Assembly (NCBI GenBank): GCA_003254885.1
Contig: QANT01007742.1
Coordinates: 21,232 to 85,231, forward strand
DNA length: 64,000 bases
Reading direction: 5' to 3'
Source: Purshia tridentata
Taxonomy: Eukaryota > Streptophyta > Magnoliopsida > Rosales > Rosaceae
How positions within the stretch are numbered: position 1 is the stretch's first letter; every line of letters starts with the position of its first letter. The notes beneath the pieces were generated by a model that worked only from the letters and a program-made list of their open reading frames with translations, searched no databases and had not been told where the DNA came from. Of this stretch, positions 28,199 to 41,628 are shown piece after piece. A program made the translations under genes and the position numbers.

Positions 28199-30328
28199 TA
28201 AGAGTCCAAGAAAGAGTCTTTTGGCAAGAACTTTCTATTTATATCCAAATAACGAGTCTAAATTCATTGCTTTTAAGTGTCATTCTGTTGACAAAAAGGT
28301 AGACAAACTCTAAATGGGTCACAAACTCACAAATTCAAATTTCACAATGGTCCCGAAATTTTCTCCAATAGAGAAATGGTCTTTCTCCAAATTCATGTTG
28401 ACTAAAATAGAAGATGTTGAGTTTATATAATTGTATCGCACTATTTTGCTATATAAAGAATAATTTTATATTCATCAGTATGTGTATGTGAGTGAATTAT
28501 TTCTCAATGTCCCCTTTTCCCATTTTCAACATACATTGACTTAAATCTCCTTATATGAAATTAATTGTGAGAAGTTTCTCAAAGTAACATTGAATTTCTA
28601 GATCCACAATAATAGTATGAATTAGATAATGATGAAATTGGTAATGATGGAAAGAGGACATATTATGATAATATGCAATATGCACTCACATATACATGTA
28701 CCATATTGACTACATTTAACAAACATTTTTCTGATAAAATTAGAATTTCATTGTCAATAAGGGTGAATAGGTTGCTAAGGATTCATCAAAGGGTGACTTC
28801 AATATCAAAAACCTAATAAACGCACAATTTCAACTTCATGTATTCAACTTTCTCCCAATCAGATTTAAAGATTAGCAACAAAAAATAACATTGTTGGAAA
28901 TATAATGTACTATAGAATATATATGCATTAATATTGCAGTACATGTATCATTTAATTGGCCGCAGCCTTCTTAGGTTAATTTCCATGTACCATCTATCAT
29001 CTATACATCATATCAAGTTTAAAATGCAATAAAGTCTTCGATATCTTCATGAAATTGATTCAAAGTTAGATACATGTCCACCCACCATTATTAGGATGGC
29101 TTAGCTGCTACCCCAATTTTCGGAGGACTGGTCTAGCCACTTGTCTTTTGCTTCATCACCATGATTGATGACTTACAACTTTTCCACTTTTCCCTTGTTG
29201 TAAAGAAACGTGATAGAGTGATATGTTGCACCCCATTTTGGCCTTTTTATAGCTTTTGAATATGACCTTTTACCTATATATAATACACCTTTGGACTAAT
29301 TAAACTGATCACTTTTCTTTACTTCTTCATTCTAGGCTCATTAATGAAACTTAATTATAGACATAGACAAAGAGAGAGAATTCTCTTTTCGCTATACACT
29401 CGGGACGAACAAGTTTTTTTATTTAATGAAAGCCTTCCATCATTCAGAGCAATTAGAATTGAGTTAATCCTAATAATTACAATCCTAATAATTGAAGAAC
29501 GATTGCCAGTAACTAAGCTAGCTCTACACATATTACTACATTAGATAAATCAAATGACTATATTAATTGATCTGTTTTGTTATTAATCAGGGGAAAGTTA
29601 TGGTGATATAAAGTACGTGATACAGTGAGCCAAGGCATGAGCTTTTCTGCACTTTGTGTTGGATTTCCTTTGCTTCACTTTACAGAGGTTTTTCTTTAAA
29701 AAATAAAATAGACAAATAGAAAACGCCACATGCATGCTCATGGGTGTGGTCATGACGTACAGGCAAACATGCATGGCTTACATGTTTAATAATTACAAAT
29801 TGCGATTAAAGATAAGTAGTTTTGAAGCAACTCAAGTTTTCTGTAACATGCAATAATGCCCCATCTTTGTTTTCTTATTTTCCAACAAAAATGGATTTAA
29901 TTATATAATTAACTTTCTCATGCAAAATCGAGTTATATAGTCTCTCTCTCTCTCTCTCTCTCTTAATTTGCTAATAATTAATCAATTAAATATATTAGCG
30001 GGAAGTACACATCTTGAGAAAAATTAAGTACTTCCCAAGTTGTTGGTTGGCATTGGTGGTGAGGGTACAGACCAGAAGTAAACATCAAATTTGGTAAGGT
30101 TTAAGCTATAGCTAGAACTTACATATCAAAAAATAAAAATACATCTAGCAAAACCCATCCATAATATATATATATATATTAATTCCACATAGATGCTCCT
30201 CTTAAGATTAAATAATCAAAGACAACTGGTCGACTTTATAATAGTATAGTCCAAACTAATATTTTTGGTAGCTAAATTAAGAATGAAAATTAACTACAAT
30301 AAAGAAATGTCGGCAAGTTGCAGCAGCA

Positions 30329-30391
<63 letters not shown>

Positions 30392-33253
30392 TGTGTTGTG
30401 AAATGTCAAATGTGCATGTGAAACAGTGAAATTGAATTATGCTGGGTTGGGTGTACGTGGCACGTAGGTACAATTATGAATTATGCCGCTGACCCGTGAG
30501 ATGGGCCAGCAGCAGTAATAGTACATGGTCCACCCAGGTTTGGGTTTGGTAGTATACCAATTTCCAATTTTAATTAGGCAATTTACCTTTTAAGCTTCAA
30601 ACCCAAAAAGTAGAAACAGATCTAGAAACTTCATCTACGTGTTTGGAATTCATAGGCCACTTCCCATGCACCTCTCTACCTCCACCTGTCCATCTCATCA
30701 CCAATCATCAACTGCTATTCGTTCTGTTTAATTGACTTTCTCACAACACAACGTGAGAGGGACTGCCAAAATTTATATTCGGAGTTTAATTAAGATCTTA
30801 ATATGCATTAACATATATTACCATTTTAAGGCCATAATTTTAGATTTAATTCTTGAGTTTAACTAACGCATATTTTGGAAGTTTAGAATCCAAAATTTAA
30901 AACTTAAAATGAAAGTAACAATCGAGAAAGTGAATCACACATCCAGATATATCATATTAAAAAGTTTTGCAATCATTTTGTAATCACAAGTTAATTAAGC
31001 TTAAGCAAATACAAATACAAGTTATAGAGGGCAAAATGGAGTATGTTATGATATTGCCTTTAATGACTCGTTCCTCGTAATTCCTCTTTGAAAATAAATA
31101 GTAGAAAACATGTACGTACTGTACATAGCATTAATGCATATGCAGGGAAGTTAATTAATACGATGCATGATCCCAAAGTTGAAGCACACAAGCTTGACAA
31201 GTGTAAAGTCACTTACGTACTGTCCAAATTCCACATGCTCGCATGTGACTGCGATATTCGTAAGTTTGCGAATTTTTTTTTTTCTCGAAATGCATATATT
31301 TGTGATTTTTTGCCTTTTTAGAATGATTTCAATATATATCGCCAACCAATTGCTATATAAAGAAGACTTTCCCATTTATAGAGAATGGAGAGTCCGTCAC
31401 ACAGTCACACTCTTTATATGTGAATATCGTATATTATATGTGTTCTTTTCAAAATAGAGTTTTCGTAACACTTTTCTCGTTAATATCTTATTTGTTTGTA
31501 CATAATTTCACCCATTTGACCAAAAATATATTTATTACGAATATATATATTTCATATATCTATTCTTTTCATTATTTATTAAATCACATGTTAAAGAGAA
31601 ATAAACATACAGATTGTATCACATGTTACTTGAAAAGTAACTACGGTCAAATACTAAATCACTAGATAGAAAAAATAAACACAACAATAATAAGTATATT
31701 CTTTAGTTACTTAAAAGTTTTATTTTGATTAATAAAAATATCTTGAAAAAAACACATGATCCCACAAAGTGGTGGGTCCAACAAGTTTTAAAAGGGCGGA
31801 GGGAGGTGACATGGTGGCATGTAATTGGCGGGTGCATAGAAGTTAAACCACATTGTCGGTCGAAAGACATTCATGGGAAGCAGATGATTGGATACGGAGA
31901 GAGAGAGAGAGACAGAGCCTGAATGAATGAACCAATGAAACAATATTTGTAAAGTATTGTAGATGTTTTCTATTTTGTATGAAAATGTTTTTTAGTTTTT
32001 TATTTTAATGAAACTCTGAAAAAAGAAAAGTCTACGATTTTTTCTTTCGTGCTCTTCTTTCTCTCTCTGTTCTGGCACAAACAAAAACAAAACAAATAGC
32101 AATACGACTCAACTCAAACATGAACTCCCTGAGAAATCTCCGCCTATTAGGAGAATTACAAGCCTCTCCTTTTCTTTCTCTCTCTCTATTTTCAAACGCA
32201 AAGAAGGCCACAGACCACAAAGAGCTCAGCTTGAGACCCTCTTCCCCTTTTCCTTTGCCCATCGTACGTTTCCCTTCTCCCTTTCTCTCTCGTACGTTTC
32301 AGTCTTCGTGGGTTTTACTCAAATTGTGGTCAACTTGTTTTGTGTTTTCTATTGGATTCATGCAACTCTTCCTTTAAATTTGTGAGCTTTTTATTCTCCT
32401 TGTCATAATTTTGCATCTGGGTCCGTTCAGTTTTGGTCCTATTTTCCCTGCATCAGGGCCTATTAAGGCTTTTGGCCTTTCCTTCAGGAATTTTTGTTTA
32501 TTGAAAAATTATTTTTTCTTTTTCCTTTCGCCAAAAGTTATTTTATCCCATTCTAGTAAGGTATGATCATCATAGAGCAAACGGGTTGTTTTTACTTTTT
32601 ATGTTTAATGAATCAAATTTTGAGGTGTGTATTGCCGGTGCGTCTATTTGGATCTTAAAATTTTGAATTGTTCTGTGGGCTTTGTTTTGGGTCTTCTTCA
32701 TCTTGTTGGGTTTGTTTTTGATCAGCTATTTCAGATTCCTGATCAATGGTCCTTCAAAGTTCGTCTTTTTCTTTATTTCTTTCTCTGTGGGGAGACATGT
32801 TCTGACAACCAACCGATGTGCATGTTTATTCCGTACATATGGGAATGTATGTTGGGCTTGCTGAGTTTTTCTTTTGAATACTTATATGGGTTTATTCTTC
32901 TGGGTCTCTTTGGATCTTGAAATTCTGAATCCGTCTTTTTCTTCTGTTTTGAAATCTTAAGTTGAGTGGTGAAATTTCCAGGGCTTCTATGTGTGGTGTC
33001 TTTCAGTTATAAATTTTTTTATCTTTGGGATTATAACCTTTTTGTTTTTATTTTCGAGATAGGACCCAGTTATATTATAACCACTTTTGAGTTCTCATAA
33101 ATTTTACCGTGATTTTGAATACCTTGCTGTTGTGTTTGGTTTTCACTGCAGTTCATACACCAAAAGCATATTCAAGGGGGAGGTTATACTTGATCATTGA
33201 CATTGAGGCATAGAATTTGAATCCTTTCTATAAGCATTGAAGGCACTTTTCAA
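28199..33253. other. Long spacer and leader region of the UXE gene
   Basis: About 5 kb. From 28199 to 31900 it is AT-rich with (CT)n at 29940-29962, a GT/GA compound microsatellite at 30329-30389, and no recognised gene. From about 32100 the composition shifts to CT-rich leader-like sequence (tttctctctctctattttc and similar), as in the first exon of many plant housekeeping genes. A long T-rich stretch to 33170, then an acceptor-like ttcactgcag at 33141-33150, suggests a 5'-UTR intron of the epimerase gene that starts at 33254. The 60-100-codon open frames in this interval have no domain signature. Confidence 0.45.
30329..30389. repeat. (GT)7 + (AG)n compound microsatellite
   Basis: Fourteen bases of GT followed by about 46 bases of AG, in intergenic DNA. 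Likely length-polymorphic. Confidence 0.95.
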
Positions 33254-36200
33254 ATGTTAAATTTTGGCAGGGCCAGAAATCAGGCAAGGTCCAGTAGATC
33301 CGTGCCGCTTGGAGGTGAGATTTCCTTTGCGTTTGAATATCTAATCTCTTTCTGTCATGTTAATTCAATTATGTACATAGGTTAAAATTTTTTTAGTATT
33401 TATACAGCTTTTCTGGCCGGCTTATAATTTAAGCATTGCAATTTCACCATTCTGAAAGAATGAATTTTGGTATTGTGCTTTTTAAGAAAAAGAAGATTGT
33501 AAATTGTAAGGACCTAGGAGCTTAATAAGAGGCGCTCAAACTATTTTGAATTGTGTTTATTATGTAGGTCTTTTTGTTCAAAGGGTCTGCCAAACAGTTT
33601 CCCTTTTTTCTACTGTATTGTGTTCAATTAAGAATTTTCTGCTTAAATTATCTGGAAGTTTTAGCCTGTATATTGAACCCCTGATGTGCTTGTAGGTATG
33701 GATTATCCAGATACTAAGAGGAAGAACAATTTTGTAGGAAAAATTATTTTGGCTGCTGCCCTTACAGCATTATGCATTATCATGTTGAAACAATCCCCAT
33801 CTTTCAGTACCACAACAACGGTAACTCCTTGATCTTGTATATACTTCTTTTTGGCCTGGGATCCTATATATACTTTAACACGTGATTATTGTAATAGAGT
33901 GAATATCAGCTTAATGATCATTTTCAGAATGCAATATCAGCTTAACATCTTATAATCTTTGCTTCTTTTGAGATTATGCAAATCCATTGTATTATCATTT
34001 TGCATGTTGTCTATACCCAGTTCGGTGCAATTGAATTGTCTTCTGCAATTTCCTTGATGTTTGACCAGATCTCAGATGATAGCTTACATTTCTATGTTTC
34101 TTGCTTTCCCCCTACTGCTATTTTCATTGTTGTGGATACTTTGGATGACATATGAAAGCTTGGATACTACCATCTTGTTGCTGTTGCATTTGCTTTTATA
34201 ACATTTTGCAAGTTCTCTTTTCCTTTCATATGTCTTCTATAAAATTAAGGAAGTTCTATGAAATTCAAATATCTAACTTTTTCTTACCATGTACAATTTA
34301 TTTCCGTCCAGTTCTCCCTTCATGAATCAGGGGTAACTCATGTCCTAGTAACAGGAGGTGCTGGATTTATTGGTTCACATGCTGCATTACGACTTCTAAG
34401 GGATTCATATCGTGTAACTATTGTGGTAGGTCTCTTTTGGATATGTGGGGATGTTGTTTTAAAACTATCTGTATCCAAGGTTCTCTATTCTCTAATAATT
34501 CCCCTTTTTGACAGGATAACCTCTCACGGGGAAACCTAGGTGCAATCAAGGTTCTCCAAGAATTATATCCTGAACCTGGGAGGCTTCAGTTTATTTATGC
34601 TGACTTGGGGGATGCCAAATCCGTATCCTTGTGATGTCCTTTATTAGTATTTTTCAAATTATTTATTTAAATAAAAAGGGCCAAGTGTCAAGGTAGCCTT
34701 AACTGAATATTCCAGGTTAACAAAATATTTTCAGAGAATGCATTTGATGCTGTGATGCATTTTGCAGCTGTTGCATATGTTGGGGAAAGCACTCTTGATC
34801 CACTTAAGTAAGTACGCTTCATGAGCTCAATACTGTTTACTATTACTTGTGTGATTATTTTTCACCTGTGGTAGTGAAAGTCAAATGAGTTTTCACCAGA
34901 TCGTTTTTATTGAAGAAACTTTTGCTTCTTTTCCTTATTAATGCTATAAGGATAAGAATCCATGTATTTCAGCCAAGGGTCAGGAACTTAGATAGCATTT
35001 GTTACATTGGATGGGATTCCAGGAATCCCATACTCATTCCAAGGGGTTTTTAGAAATCCATGGGATACAACATTGCCATTACAGTGTTTGGAAACGTTGG
35101 TATCAGGATTATGCTATCAAGATATCAATGGTATTTTCTGTTTTGAAAGTATAAGTATAGAGTATAATTTTCTTATCATTTATCATTTATTATAAAACTA
35201 GTACATGAGAATGGGAAACCCACCTCCTCCTTTGGGAATGCAGACCCCCTTTTTGTGGGTTTTGGATACCAATGGGAATGTGAAACTCACCCTTCCATTC
35301 CTATGTTTGCACTCACCAAACATGGGAATTGAATCTCATATCCATTCCTACAAAACAAATGCTACCTTAGGGGTGATTTTGGTTGTTGACCTGGCAATTT
35401 ATTATCTTGCTGTGAGAAAAGAGCAGTCTTGGGATTCCTTTATCACGAGGCCCAAAAAAGGGGTCTATAAAAGTTTCGAATGAGGGAAAGACTGATTTTC
35501 TGGAATTTCTTAGAAGCATGCTTCTTTTACTTGTTTGCTCTGTAATCTATTTACCTGAGGTGGTACAAGTCAATGATTTTTCTGTAGAACTTCTTTTATT
35601 CAAGAAATTATTGGAAATTTTTTCTTATTGCAGTAAGGATAAGAATACAGAAATTGCAGCAAAGGGTTACAGGTTGATGTTGGATGTTGACCTGGAAGTT
35701 TTATTATATCCATGCTGCTCATTCTAGGCCGCAAGAGGAGGCCTATAAAGTTTTAAATGACAAAAAGACTGATTTTCTGGAGTTTGTGTGATTTGTAGTA
35801 TTGCTTGAACCGTTAGAGGGCTGCAACATATGTTTTTCTTAACTCAATAATAAATCCATTTAGCTCTCCTGAATAATATATAACTCTTTCCACATTAGAA
35901 CTTTTAAAGGTTAATTGTGCTGAATCATATCGTCTTTGGTGTGTTATTTGTTATATGTCTCCTTTATTATAAGCAATTCAATGGTGCATTTTCTGCTAAA
36001 AGAATTACATAAAGTTTTATTAATGATATTTTTTTTTACCTTTTGTATAGGTATTACCACAATATTACATCAAATACCTTGGTGTTATTAGAGTCAATGG
36101 CTGCACATGGTGTGAAGACATTGATATATTCCAGTACGTGTGCAACATATGGGGAACCTGAAAAGATGCCTATTACTGAAGAAACTCAACAGGTGGGAGT

Positions 36201-37963
36201 CCTAAACCTGGGTTTTTGATTCCGTGAAAAAAACTTGTTTAGTTGTTGGCTTTGATGTTCTGGCTATAAATTCACATCATTGCATGAATTCAGGTCCCAA
36301 TTAATCCATATGGGAAAGCTAAGAAGATGGCCGAAGATATTATCCTGGATTTCTCTAAGAATTCAGACATGGCAGTCATGATCCTAAGGTTGGTGTTCTA
36401 ATAAACACATTTTTTTACTTGTTCTTACATAGGTACCTTCCTGTAGTGACCTTGTTTTAGTAACTGCTTTGGCACAATTGCTTTAATATTTTGATCTGTA
36501 AGTGAAACATGAATCACATTACAATACTTTCGTCTTCAATCTTCATAGCTTTAAGTTTTGCTTTTGCTTTTGCTCTAAATTGATGTGGTGGTTCAAACCT
36601 TGGTGCACCACCTGGGCTTTGGCCTAGGCAATGGATGCTGGGGTTTGGATGGGGATTTTGTTTGACTGTAGAACCTTTCATGATTTTTGAGGGTTATGGC
36701 TTTAGTGCATGTACTAAATTGGCTCTGTGCACAGCTAGTATCTTTTACCTTTTTTCCGCTAATAAGCCAGAAAATTATTTTATTATTGATGCTGTTCATA
36801 GTAGCAAATTTGCCTTTGATTCTTGTTTGGTCTTTATCTATCTATCTTTGGGTTGAGGAAGGTCAGCAACTTGTCTTCCTGTATTATAAGCATAGAAAAC
36901 CACAATCCATGCCCATGTAATATTTTTTTTTTAAGGTTCTTCTTTGTTAAATTGAATACAAGTACTATCTGATAGGACCTTCATATGGTCTGTCTTATAT
37001 CGAAACTTGCATTATTGTGCTAGCCATTGGGCATGGAGGATAACAACCAAACAAGGCGTTTGCCTCCCAAACCATCCTTTAATGTAAAATATTTTGATAA
37101 ACTAGAATTAGTTTCCCTGACTTTTGCAACGCTATTTTTATTTATTAAATCTTCCAGGTACTTCAATGTTATTGGATCGGATCCAGATGGCAGATTAGGT
37201 GAAGCTCCCAGACCTGAACTTCGTGAGCATGGAAGAATATCAGGTGCTTGTTTTGATGCAGCTCGTGGGATTATTCCTGGGCTAAAGGTATGCCTTTCTG
37301 TAATTAACTAATAAAAATCACCTGCCAAAAAAGAAAGCAGATGTTTGGGATTAAATGGAACTACTTATCATCATCGTCACATAGTATGTTGGGATGTTTT
37401 GTCTATTTTGATGATTGACAGTTTTCCCATTTCATCCTTTTCCATTGATCTCACACTAGTAATGTGCCTTGCAGGTTAGAGGAACAGACTATAAAACAGG
37501 TGATGGAACTTGCATAAGGGATTATATTGATGTCACTGATCTGGTTGATGCTCATGTGAAAGCTCTTGAGCATGCAAAGCCTAGTAAAGTGGGAATCTAC
37601 AATGTTGGCACCGGAAAAGGTAGGTTAATCAATATGTTATATTGCATTTCTTATTGGGCAAGAGATTTTGCAGTTAAAACACCAAATTTTTTCCTGAAGC
37701 TTGTATATGGGTTTCTATTACCAGGTAGTTCAGTAAAGGAGTTTGTGGAGGCATGTAAGAAGGCAACTGGGGTGGAAATCAAAGTTGATTTCCTTCCCCG
37801 CCGGCCTGGTGACTATGCTGAAGTTTATAGTGACCCAAGTAAGATTCAACGCGAACTCAACTGGACGGCGCAACACAATCTTCAAGATAGTTTGCAGATT
37901 GCGTGGAGATGGCAAAAGTCACATCGTGATGGGTATGGCACCCCTTTGGTGATGTATTCTTGA
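33254..37963 (+). CDS. UXE: UDP-arabinose 4-epimerase (MUR4/UXE type)
   Basis: Ten exons: 33254-33314, 33696-33820, 34312-34425, 34515-34622, 34716-34807, 36051-36192, 36294-36388, 37158-37287, 37475-37619, 37725-37963; 416 residues, close to Arabidopsis MUR4. It interconverts UDP-xylose and UDP-arabinose in the Golgi for arabinose-containing wall polymers. The N-terminus is a short basic tail ([11 protein letters not shown]) followed by one signal-anchor segment ([17 protein letters not shown]), that is, type II Golgi topology. The extended short-chain dehydrogenase fold is clear: Rossmann motif [13 protein letters not shown] for NAD(+), DNLSRGN, active-site SSTCATYG, and the catalytic YGKAK (YxxxK). 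[16 protein letters not shown] and [20 protein letters not shown] belong to the sugar-nucleotide region. Intron 5 (34808-36050) is enlarged by a local duplication and a MITE. Confidence 0.94.
34912..35505. repeat. Duplicated intron segment, copy A (interrupted by the MITE)
   Basis: Around 34946-34985 and again from 35367 to 35505 this matches a second copy downstream: aaggataagaat with agccaaggg, then gttgacctgg, ctataaaagttt, and actgattttctgg. The matching blocks are in the same order in both copies, so this is a diverged direct duplication. Confidence 0.7.
34991..35366. mobile_element. Tourist-like MITE in intron 5 of the UXE gene
   Basis: Left end GATAGCATTTGTTACATTGG; complement of the right end GGTAGCATTTGTTTTGTAGG; both continue with ATGG/GGGA-type inner repeats. 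Flanking trinucleotides tta (34988-34990) and tta (35367-35369) form a perfect TTA target-site duplication, the hallmark of PIF/Harbinger-related Tourist MITEs. 376 bp, no coding capacity. The insertion splits a copy of the duplicated intron segment. Confidence 0.85.
35592..35785. repeat. Duplicated intron segment, copy B
   Basis: Second copy of the intron 5 duplication: aaggataagaat, agcaaaggg, gttgacctgg, ctataaagtttt and actgattttctgg. It lacks the MITE, so it shows the pre-insertion state of the site. Confidence 0.7.
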
Positions 37964-39293
37964 ATGGAACACCTTTGGTGATCTCTTCTTGAAATGATCA
38001 CAGCATTGCGTAGCATGAAGATTCACTCACTCAATATCCCTTGCAATGTTGCTGAAGCCACACACGCTTGTTTAGCTCAGTTAGGAGCAGTGGCGAAGAC
38101 AGGGTGGGGGCCATGGGGTCTACGACCCCTATACCAAATTTTTATATATTATATTTAATGATAATAAAGTTGATCAATTTAGTACAAATTTGTTGTAATC
38201 TGGGATTTGATCATTTTGAGTTAGTCTCTTTTATACATTTTTCATTAAAAAAATGTCTTTTATCCATTTTTTGTTGGCAATGATCTTTTTATCCATCTAA
38301 AAATTGTATATGAATTTTTAGAAAGTGACATATATCACGGGCAATACTACATCCACTAAATCTGTCAACTAAAAGTTGTGAATTTCACTGATTCTAATTT
38401 GGACTCTGTGGGTATCATATGTATCTTTGACACATTATTTAGTGAGAAGATATATCATAGGATGAATTTAACCAAGGTTTCGGAAGGGGGATTCAAATTT
38501 CAAAATTTTCAAATTTGAGACAATTTCTAACAAAGTGAAGAGGACGAATAGGTTAAATCAAATAACATTACATTTCTACCAATATAAAAGTCTAGTTTCC
38601 TTCTATTTATTGTTAATCACGCTGCAGAAGCCTTTATCGCTCATGTTTGTTTATGGGTTAGAAGACAATTGACTCAGTGAAGCAAGGTTATTCCCAAGGG
38701 CAAGGCTTGTGATATTGAATTGCCGAAAACCTTATAAATGCCAAGGTTACTGTTTGGGATATGGAACATTGAAACACTGCATGCCGATTACATCCAGTCA
38801 AATGTTTAACTCAACTTTTAACCCCACCCCATAATTTGTTTTAGGCAAATAGCTATGTTTCAGTATGCATCTCTTTAATTACGATTCCAATTTCAAAAGT
38901 ACATAAGAATGTAGACCCCCTCCTATCAATTTCTTACATGCAATTCATGGCAAATATCTAAGGAATCACAAAAATTAGAAATGAAACATATTTTGTGAAA
39001 AAGCAGAAACCGAGTGTCATTAATCATAAACTTGGAATACGATGGTTGAAATCATGCAGCCAAAAACACAGAAGTGACATTTCTGAAAGAATTTAATATC
39101 CGAAGTACCCTTGTCCAACAATGAGATTGAGAACAGAAACTATTAAGGATTTGATTTGTGTCACCAAATACATCTTTTCAGTTCAATATATATATTCTCA
39201 GCTTACAAACTCAAAACAAGAGGTGTCACAAAAGGTGTTAAGGAGTATACAGAAGCACTAATCAGCTCTTGTGTAGAAACCACCTCTGAGATT
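37964..39293. other. Intergenic region between convergent UXE and epsilon-COP genes
   Basis: Contains 3' flanks of both convergent genes. From about 38086 a dispersed-repeat-like phrase occurs (cagtggcgaagacagg...gggggccatggggtc), reminiscent of the ends of plant DNA transposons with CAGTGGCG tips. I could not find a matching right end. AT-rich otherwise. Confidence 0.4.
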
Positions 39294-41628
39294 TCAAGCA
39301 ACTGATTGAACAGCTCTGTCAAAGCTCTCTTCTGCAGCCGAGGCACGTTTGATGAGTGCATGATCTGGGTGGGCAAGTTTCAACTGGCTGAAAACAGTGA
39401 CAATCCAATCATTCACCATAATATTATACAGTAGACCCTAATCATATTCCCCCCATTTAAGATATGGGGAATAAATAACAGAATATATATAACTCAGTGG
39501 AAAAACTAGCAATATTTTTAATTGCTATAGGTCCCACCGTCCCAGTAATCTAGCCATCCTGATTCACTTGAGAAACATAATGGCCTCCTTTTCCGTCTGT
39601 CAAAGTGACCTTACAGGTTTTGTGCGACCATTCCAGAAATTATGATTTTAAAATTTCAACCTTTTTTTTTTTTAAGTTTATTCGGTGTTAAATATTTCAA
39701 GAAGTAAAATTTGTGAAGTATTATTTACCTGAGGAAACGAGAAGGTGGTTTTCCAAGGTGAAGACAGCATACAACCAGGTTGGCTAGAGTTTCTGGATCC
39801 TTTGCATCCTGTGACAAAACACCAATGACTCTACATCACTCTAAAATTTTAAACAAACACGTGCAATCCAATGCCACTTTACATAGTTGCCATATTTGAA
39901 TGCTCATACATTTAACATTACTAATCCCATGACTTGGGAATTAATTGGAAAAGTAGATACTGAAGAAACTTTAATTAGAAAATTCAAACGACAATGAAAA
40001 AAATGCATGCAAAATAGCTGGAGAACAAATTTATATCAAATCTAGAAAAATAGGAAGTGTGATATATACACACAGATTTGAGTTGTTCGAAAATCATGTA
40101 ATTTTGTATACTATTAAGTTAGATTTGTGAAATTTGTCCAATTGACTGTATACAAAACTGTAGGCATCTAATAATCTTTTTGTTGAGATACTTACCTTGT
40201 TCAAGGCTTCAAGAAGCAGTGTTTCAGCTTCATCAAAGTTTCCCATGTGTATGCAGCAAACAGCCTTTCCATTCAGGATCAAACTTGTGGGCTGATACTT
40301 CTCAGAGAAATCTTGGAAGATGAGATATGCCTCCTGTATCTTGGAACCACCCTGATTTCAAAGAATTTGAAATTACAAACATGAACTATATCTTGTCTGA
40401 AAGGGAAACTAAAAAGGTAAAAAAAAAAAAAAAATAATAATAATTTAATTACCACTGCGAGATTTAACCATGCATTTGCAAGTTGAGTTAGTGTGTGGTC
40501 CTCGTCAACCTGTTGCATGACCCTCAGCTGTCTCTCGGCATAATCTGACCTATGCATTTTAAGGAATATCTGGATATTCAATGCATTCCTGCAAAAGTAT
40601 AAGCAACATGTATCAGGCTTGAGAAAGTAACGAGATCATCGGCATTGATATTTCTGCTTTCTGCTTCAACACTAATATCATGTGACTACATGATTAAGTA
40701 TTAACAGGTAAATGCAAAACTTTTCATCAACATTGATATAGATTACAACAAGGAACACAGATTTTTCATTTATTGTTAATCATGCTAAAGAAAATAAAAT
40801 GTGAAGCATTTCACATGCATCCCGTTTAGAGGTAGCGATAATGTAAAAATCATTGCGATGAATGAATCCCATTGAAGTGCCAAGAAGGTAGAGCCACTTC
40901 AACATGTTGGGAAAGGTGAAAATCATAATTCATAAAAGCTTGAAAGCAAATCTAAGAGTGAATGTTTATTTTTTAATTATAATGTTCAATCCAAAGAGGT
41001 AGCCAAACTCTATACACCCCATGATCTTCAGTGAAATTAAAATATGAAAAGGCCAAAGTGAAGTTAGAGTCAAAAGTAGACGTACAGTTCCATAGTGCCT
41101 CCAGCATTGGTGTGTTTGAGAGCTTCATTGTAGTCCTGTTCATGCATGAATACGATCCCAGCAATCAGCCTTACAGTAGGGTTGTTTCCGACGGCCGGAT
41201 CGGCCAACAACTCCTTCAGACTCGAGATCGCCGATTCCTGCAAAATTCAACACCATTCATCACATATTCAATCCAATTCAATTGTCTAAGGCTGTGTTTG
41301 GCAATTCAGAACCATAGATCCATAGAGAAAGATCAATAGAGGAAGCTTGAAATTCTCAACGAACCTTGTAAGCTGGGCTGGAGAGGTACAGAGCGAGGAG
41401 CTTGACGGCCTGAAGAGGCGTGGCGGCGGAGGAGTCGATCTCATTGGCGACGAGCTGGTAGCTGCCGAGGGCTATGTAGGAGCGGAAGACGAGGCAGTCT
41501 CGCTCGACGGCGTCGTCTGGGGAGAGGTTGGGGAGTTCGCTGTTGTTAATGGCAGCCTGGTAGGCTCCCAAGTAGAAGTTGTTCCGAAGATTGAAGAGGT
41601 GGTCTGGTCCTGATACCACTGCTGCCAT
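39294..41628 (-). CDS. Coatomer subunit epsilon (epsilon-COP)
   Basis: Six exons (minus): 41628-41365, 41237-41086, 40588-40453, 40351-40196, 39808-39729, 39387-39294; 293 residues, the usual length. Epsilon-COP is a small subunit of the COPI coat that binds alpha-COP and supports retrograde Golgi-to-ER vesicles. The protein opens MAAVVSGPDHLFNLRNNFYL and is an all-helical TPR-like solenoid. The conserved segments QAVKLLALYLSSP, RLIAGIVFMHEQDYNEALKH, LTQLANAWLNLAVGGSKIQEA, GKAVCCIHMGNFDEAETLL and PETLANLVVC follow in order. There is no membrane segment. It is convergent with the UXE gene. Start codon context gccATGG is strong. Confidence 0.95.

Noticed and set aside
38060-38160. tRNA-like A-box phrase (gtttagctcagttagg) and a CAGTGGCG tip
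   Set aside because: No B box follows and no matching right end was found; could be part of a SINE or DNA transposon but I cannot support it as a feature.
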